A DNA stretch of 9,126 nt from NCBI GenBank assembly GCA_016929205.1, contig JAFGJF010000122.1:1-9126 (forward strand). The letters run 5' to 3'. The DNA comes from Anaerolineae bacterium. Lineage in GTDB: Bacteria > Chloroflexota > Anaerolineae > JAFGEY01. The translations under genes and the position numbers were made by a program. How positions within the stretch are numbered: the first letter of the stretch is position 1; each line of letters opens with the position of its first letter. Under the pieces are notes generated by a model. It saw only the letters and a list, made by a program, of their open reading frames with translations, was not told the DNA's origin and ran no database searches. Shown piece after piece: positions 6,482 to 9,126 of the stretch.

Positions 6482-6880
6482 ATGCGCAAAATTCTCGAAC
6501 ACTGTCCTTCCTGCGGCAGCGACCTGCTGGTCACACGGCTGAACTGCCCGGCCTGCAAAACGATGATCCAGGGTGAGTACACCCCTTGTCCGTACTGCAA
6601 GCTGGCGCCCGAGAGCGCTGGCCTGCTCGAAGCGTTTCTCAGGTCGCGTGGCAATCTGCGCGAGATGGAACGTGAACTGGGCATCTCGTATTGGTCGCTG
6701 CGGCGCATGATCGACGATCTGATCCAGGAACTGGGGTTTGAGGATCGGCCGGCCAGCGATGGGGTGGGCGTCGCCGCACAGGTAGAAAACGTGCTGGCAC
6801 GGCTCGACCGCGGCGAGATCAGCGCCGACGCCGCCGAAGCGATCCTCTCCGGCCTCGAACGCCCGGATGCCGAGGCTTGA
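6482..6880 (+). CDS. DUF2089 family regulator (zinc ribbon + HTH + SHOCT-like C-terminus)
   Basis: This 132-residue protein has the DUF2089 layout. A zinc ribbon carries C8-x2-C11 and C22-x2-C25, with a third CPYC pair at C36/C39. A helix-turn-helix like sigma-70 region 4 spans about 45-86 (LLEAFLRSRGNLREMERELG and YWSLRRMIDDLIQELGF). Residues 98-126 form a two-helix module (NVLARLDRGEISADAAEAIL) of the SHOCT-like/YvlB-LiaX N-terminal type. DUF2089 proteins are presumed DNA-binding transcriptional regulators; direct evidence of targets is not visible here. It has a consensus promoter and a strong ribosome site, and is followed 88 bp later by a pentapeptide protein whose N-terminus resembles its own C-terminal module. 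That suggests a partner pair through shared helical domains. In other bacteria I recall DUF2089 beside YvlB-like DUF4097 genes; here pentapeptide proteins take that place. Confidence 0.9.
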   Translation: MRKILEHCPSCGSDLLVTRLNCPACKTMIQGEYTPCPYCKLAPESAGLLEAFLRSRGNLREMERELGISYWSLRRMIDDLIQELGFEDRPASDGVGVAAQVENVLARLDRGEISADAAEAILSGLERPDAEA

Positions 6881-6914
6881 TCGTCCGGAAAAGCACAACA
6901 ATCGTATCCTGAGA

Positions 6915-6950
6915 CATCCTGTCCATCCTGAAAATCTTGTCAACCTGTTA
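6915..6950. repeat. 9-bp-period ATCCTGTCA repeat, copy B
   Basis: ATCCTG at 6916 and 6925, ATCTTG at 6934 and a shortened AACCTG at 6942 make four degenerate units with period 9 (8 at the last). It lies between the DUF2089 gene and the first pentapeptide gene, ending 6 bases before the AAGGAG ribosome site. Relative to the downstream gene its orientation is opposite to that of copy A at 2433-2470. Confidence 0.65.
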
Positions 6951-6968
6951 TTCCACAAGGAGAACCCG

Positions 6969-8252
6969 ATGAACCAAGAGAAACTCCAAGTCCTCAAGAT
7001 GCTTGAGGCAAACAAGATCACGGTAGAGGAGGCGGATCGCCTGCTCAGATCGCTGGCTCGCGTCCAGCAGCCTGCTCAATCGCCGCCAGCGCCTCTCCTG
7101 TTCAAGGCTTCGCATCGTACGGAAGATGCGGGCGAGGGGCAGAGAACGGTAGCAGGCATCGACTTGAACGGCAAGAACATGCAGGGCGCCAATTTATCCG
7201 GCAAGGACCTGGCCCATGCCGATCTGCGCGGGGCCAATTTGCAGGAAGCGGACCTGCACGAGGCCAACCTGGAAGGCGCCAATCTGAGCGGGGCAAACCT
7301 CTATGCCGCTAACCTGTCCAGTGCCAGCCTCGAAGGGGCAAATCTGCGCGGCGCCAAGCTGCAAGAAGCGGATCTGCACGAGGCCAATCTCGAAGGGGCC
7401 AACCTGGTGGGGGCGATCCTCTACGCCGCCGACTTGCACGATGCCAGCCTCGAAGGGGCCAATCTGCGCGAGGCCAACTTGCAGGAAGCGGATCTGCACG
7501 ACACCAACCTGGAGAGCGCGTGCCTGGCCCAGGCCAACCTTTATGCGGCCGACCTGCACGATGCCAACCTGGAATCCGCCGACCTGTCGCAGGCCAGCTT
7601 GCAGGAGGCGGATTTGCACGGCGCCAATCTCGAAGGGGCCAACCTGGTGCACGTCGACATGTACGCTGCCAAGCTCGAGGATGCCATCCTCAGCGGCGTC
7701 GATCTATCGACGGCCAAATTGCAAGAGGTTCACCTGAATGGTGCGACGCTGGAAGGCGCAACCCTCAAAGGCGTCGATCTCTATGCGAGCGACCTGCACG
7801 ACACCAACCTGAGTGGTGTCGATCTGTCGACCGCCTCCCTGTCCGAGGCCGACCTGCGTGGCGCGATGTTGGAGGAGGCCAACCTGGAGGCCGCCAACCT
7901 CTATGCGGCCAACCTGCAAGGGGCAAATTTGGAAAGGGTCAATTTGCGTGGCGCCAACCTGCGCGAAGCCGACTTGCGAGAAGCGAACCTGGAAGGGGCC
8001 GATCTCTCGGGCGCGGATCTGTACGCGGCCAACCTGCACGAGGCGAATCTGGTCGAGGCCGTGTTGCGCGCGGCCAAGCTGCAAGAAGCCGACCTCACTC
8101 ACGCCCGCCTGCGGCAGGCGAACCTGGTCGAGGCCGATCTGTACGCCGCCGACCTGACCGGCGCGGACCTGCAAGATGCCAACCTCAAAGGGGCCAACCT
8201 GAAAGAAACCAAGATGCCGGACATGCCCGGCGTCCCGGTCAAATTGGGCTAG
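6969..8252 (+). CDS. SHOCT-like domain + long pentapeptide-repeat protein with eight 40-aa super-repeats
   Basis: This 427-residue protein has two parts. Residues 1-32 (EKLQVLKMLEANKITVEEAD at 4-23) form a SHOCT-like helical pair matching the C-terminus of the DUF2089 protein upstream. A Pro/Gln-rich linker follows. From about residue 64 to 414 it is continuous A(D/N)LxX pentapeptides, predicted to coil into a right-handed quadrilateral beta-helix of about 17 turns. From residue 91 it divides into eight units of exactly 40 residues (91-410), each opening with L(Q/S/R)E and carrying LYAA or a close variant 21 residues on. It has no signal peptide or membrane segment. ATG 6969 has AAGGAG 6 bases upstream; the open frame reaches back to 6867 inside the previous gene but without a ribosome site. 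Pentapeptide proteins include DNA mimics and scaffolds. The role here is unknown, probably linked to the regulator. Confidence 0.93.
   Translation: MNQEKLQVLKMLEANKITVEEADRLLRSLARVQQPAQSPPAPLLFKASHRTEDAGEGQRTVAGIDLNGKNMQGANLSGKDLAHADLRGANLQEADLHEANLEGANLSGANLYAANLSSASLEGANLRGAKLQEADLHEANLEGANLVGAILYAADLHDASLEGANLREANLQEADLHDTNLESACLAQANLYAADLHDANLESADLSQASLQEADLHGANLEGANLVHVDMYAAKLEDAILSGVDLSTAKLQEVHLNGATLEGATLKGVDLYASDLHDTNLSGVDLSTASLSEADLRGAMLEEANLEAANLYAANLQGANLERVNLRGANLREADLREANLEGADLSGADLYAANLHEANLVEAVLRAAKLQEADLTHARLRQANLVEADLYAADLTGADLQDANLKGANLKETKMPDMPGVPVKLG
7239..8198 (+). repeat. Tandem 120-bp coding repeat, eight units
   Basis: The pentapeptide gene keeps a 120-bp period (two coils of 20 codons) through 960 bp with no insertion or deletion. 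Each unit starts at a leucine codon (7239 plus multiples of 120). Within a unit the two 60-bp halves differ: one reads LQEAD, the other LYAAN/D. The first units are the most alike and later ones diverge, consistent with growth by duplication of a 120-bp block. Confidence 0.85.
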
Positions 8253-8273
8253 GAGCTCTGTGAAAAACCCTAG

Positions 8274-8352
8274 CGCAAAGGCGCAAGGATTCTACGATTA
8301 AAAAAAAGCTTTTACGCCTATTTGTGACTCTTTGCGTCCTTGCGACCTTGCG
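8274..8352. repeat. Imperfect inverted repeat of CGCAAGG-type units
   Basis: CGCAAAGGCGCAAGG (8274-8288) pairs with CCTTGCGACCTTGCG (8338-8352) at 13 of 15 positions; a further CTTTGCGTC unit at 8330-8338 extends the right side with a period of 8-9 bases. The core contains an A-run and AAAAGCTTTT. It fills most of the gap between the two pentapeptide genes and looks like an intergenic repeat family member that may also fold in RNA. Confidence 0.55.
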
Positions 8353-8360
8353 TTTAAAAT
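8332..8360 (+). promoter_or_regulatory. Weak candidate promoter of the second pentapeptide gene
   Basis: TTGCGT (8332-8337), 17 bases, then TAAAAT (8355-8360) is arranged like a sigma-70 promoter, partly built from the CGCAAGG-type repeat. The -35 is poor, and read-through from the upstream operon is an equal alternative. Confidence 0.28.
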
Positions 8361-8420
8361 GGACTTTTTCAGCATTTTCCTAGGATGCTGCGGGCGGTTG
8401 GTTTGTACAAGGAGTGGACG

Positions 8421-9126
8421 ATGAGCGAAGCGCGGATCAGGATCCTCAGGATGCTGGCGGAGAACAAAATCGCCGCTGCCCAGGCCGGACGGCTTTTGGA
8501 GGCCATTGCCGGCCTCGAACCTGCCCTGGACGCGATCACGATCGGCGAGCGGTTTCCCAATGTGCAGGACGCCCTTTTCCAGGAGACCAGGATCGAGGAC
8601 GCGGGACTGGAAGGGGCCATACTGGACGGCGCCGATTTGACCGGCGCCGACTTGAGGGGGGCGGATTTCTACGGAGCCAACCTGAGCGGTGCCAATTTGC
8701 GCGGCGCAAACCTCAAGGACGTCCATGCCAACGCTGCCGACTGGGCGGAAGCGGATCTGCAGGGTGCCGATCTGCGCGCGGCTAACCTCAAAAGCACCAA
8801 CCTGTGGGGTGCGCAGTTGCCAAATGCGAACCTGCGCGATGCCGAACTGGCCGGTGCGGACTTGCGGGGCTTGGTCTATCCCGGTCTTAACCTGGCGGGG
8901 ATGGATCTGACCGGGCTGAAAACACACCAACCCGTTGTCCAGGTTACGCGTAACCCGATTACGAGCGACCCGGTCGCGCGCGATCGGGTCGCGGATGACG
9001 TATCACTCCTGCAGCCGGGCCAGATCCCGGTGGGCGCGCACGTGGGGGGGGGGATTGGCCGCTACACCAAGGCCGATAAGCTTGAATGGCCCACCAAAGA
9101 CTGCGACGAACTCGATATGGTCATTG
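8421..9126 (+). CDS. SHOCT-like domain + pentapeptide-repeat protein with extra C-terminal region (3' end outside window)
   Basis: The frame from ATG 8421 stays open for 235 codons to the window edge. AGGAG stands 7 bases upstream. Residues 1-32 (ARIRILRMLAENKIAAAQAG at 4-23) are a second copy of the N-terminal module of the previous protein, so the two genes are probably paralogues. A spacer follows (about 33-62), then about twenty A(D/N)LxG pentapeptides (about 63-165; DLTGADLRGADFYGANLSG at 72-90). This is a beta-helix of about five coils, much shorter than its neighbour's. After that the sequence changes: VTRNPITSDPVARDRVADD (175-193), a glycine run (209-211) and a charged RYTKADKLEWPTKDCDEL stretch. 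That region is encoded over two palindromes and a run of ten G, where a frame error or phase switch is possible. The C-terminal domain is not recognisable from what is present. Confidence 0.88.
   Translation, partial: MSEARIRILRMLAENKIAAAQAGRLLEAIAGLEPALDAITIGERFPNVQDALFQETRIEDAGLEGAILDGADLTGADLRGADFYGANLSGANLRGANLKDVHANAADWAEADLQGADLRAANLKSTNLWGAQLPNANLRDAELAGADLRGLVYPGLNLAGMDLTGLKTHQPVVQVTRNPITSDPVARDRVADDVSLLQPGQIPVGAHVGGGIGRYTKADKLEWPTKDCDELDMVI
8942..8992. repeat. Two palindromes inside the second pentapeptide gene
   Basis: GGTTACGCGTAACC (8942-8955) is a perfect 14-bp palindrome. Ten bases on, 8965-8992 is a 28-bp palindrome with a single mismatched pair, outer arms GCGACCCG and CGGGTCGC. 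They encode the linker directly after the pentapeptide domain. The DNA also reads as about three degenerate 15-bp units, seen as a 5-residue rhythm TRNPI/TSDPV/ARDRV. Confidence 0.6.

Noticed and set aside
6867..6968. Upstream extension of the first pentapeptide gene to an earlier in-frame start
   Set aside because: It overlaps the end of the DUF2089 gene, runs through the ATCCTGTCA repeat and lacks a ribosome site; ATG 6969 has AAGGAG at good spacing.
7239..8198. CRISPR-like regular repetition
   Set aside because: The period is coding (20 or 40 codons), there are no unrelated spacers between repeats, and no cas gene is present.
7303..8263. Plus-strand frames overlapping the first pentapeptide gene in other phases (7303-7737, 7520-8263, 7813-8157)
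   Set aside because: Cys/Pro/Arg-rich shadows of the same repeat DNA; the main frame has the ribosome site and the A(D/N)LxX pattern.
7194..8930. Long minus-strand open frames (7194-7652, 7704-8174, 8298-8930) opposite the pentapeptide genes, with their own QVG-type periodicity
   Set aside because: They are the antisense reading of GCC-AAC-CTG codons (CAG-GTT-GGC), so the periodicity is inherited. No ribosome sites or domains support them.

Overview
The window looks like a piece of a moderately GC-rich bacterial chromosome. The best guess is Chloroflexota (Anaerolineae-like), for three reasons. A TPR protein carries the AWLWLSA...NP.NEVA signature that I associate with that phylum. A DUF2089 regulator sits beside pentapeptide-repeat genes. 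A DUF433/DUF5615 pair and short 9-bp-period intergenic repeats are scattered between genes. This is an inference from protein style; no rRNA or marker gene is present.

Layout. (1) 1-2659, minus strand: a large secreted DUF6259-like protein, probably a glycoside-hydrolase relative. It is open for 806 codons and runs off the left edge. A possible 66-codon gene lies just upstream. (2) 2763-3345, minus: an overlapping DUF433-DUF5615 pair of toxin-antitoxin type with its own extended -10 promoter. (3) 3483-5370, minus: a likely operon of a DUF1801 protein, a membrane-anchored TPR protein and a NudB-like Nudix hydrolase. A perfect 33-bp palindrome sits on the presumed promoter. (4) 5389-6042, minus: a class I SAM methyltransferase. 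(5) 6043-6481: a 439-bp gap between divergent genes, holding a 15-bp palindrome, a 103-bp element with perfect 18-bp inverted ends, and a textbook sigma-70 promoter. (6) 6482-9126, plus: a DUF2089 zinc-ribbon/HTH regulator, then two pentapeptide-repeat proteins. The second runs off the right edge.

The most interesting part is region 6. The helical module at the C-terminus of the DUF2089 regulator resembles the N-terminal module of both pentapeptide proteins, so the three genes look like one functional unit: a DNA-binding regulator and two beta-helix partners sharing an interaction domain. The first pentapeptide protein is built of eight tandem 40-residue units (120 bp each, no indels), and its only tyrosines are exactly one per unit.

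I saw no rRNA, tRNA, CRISPR array, transposase or phage gene. All three recognisable promoters carry the same 9-mer, TGGTATAAT.
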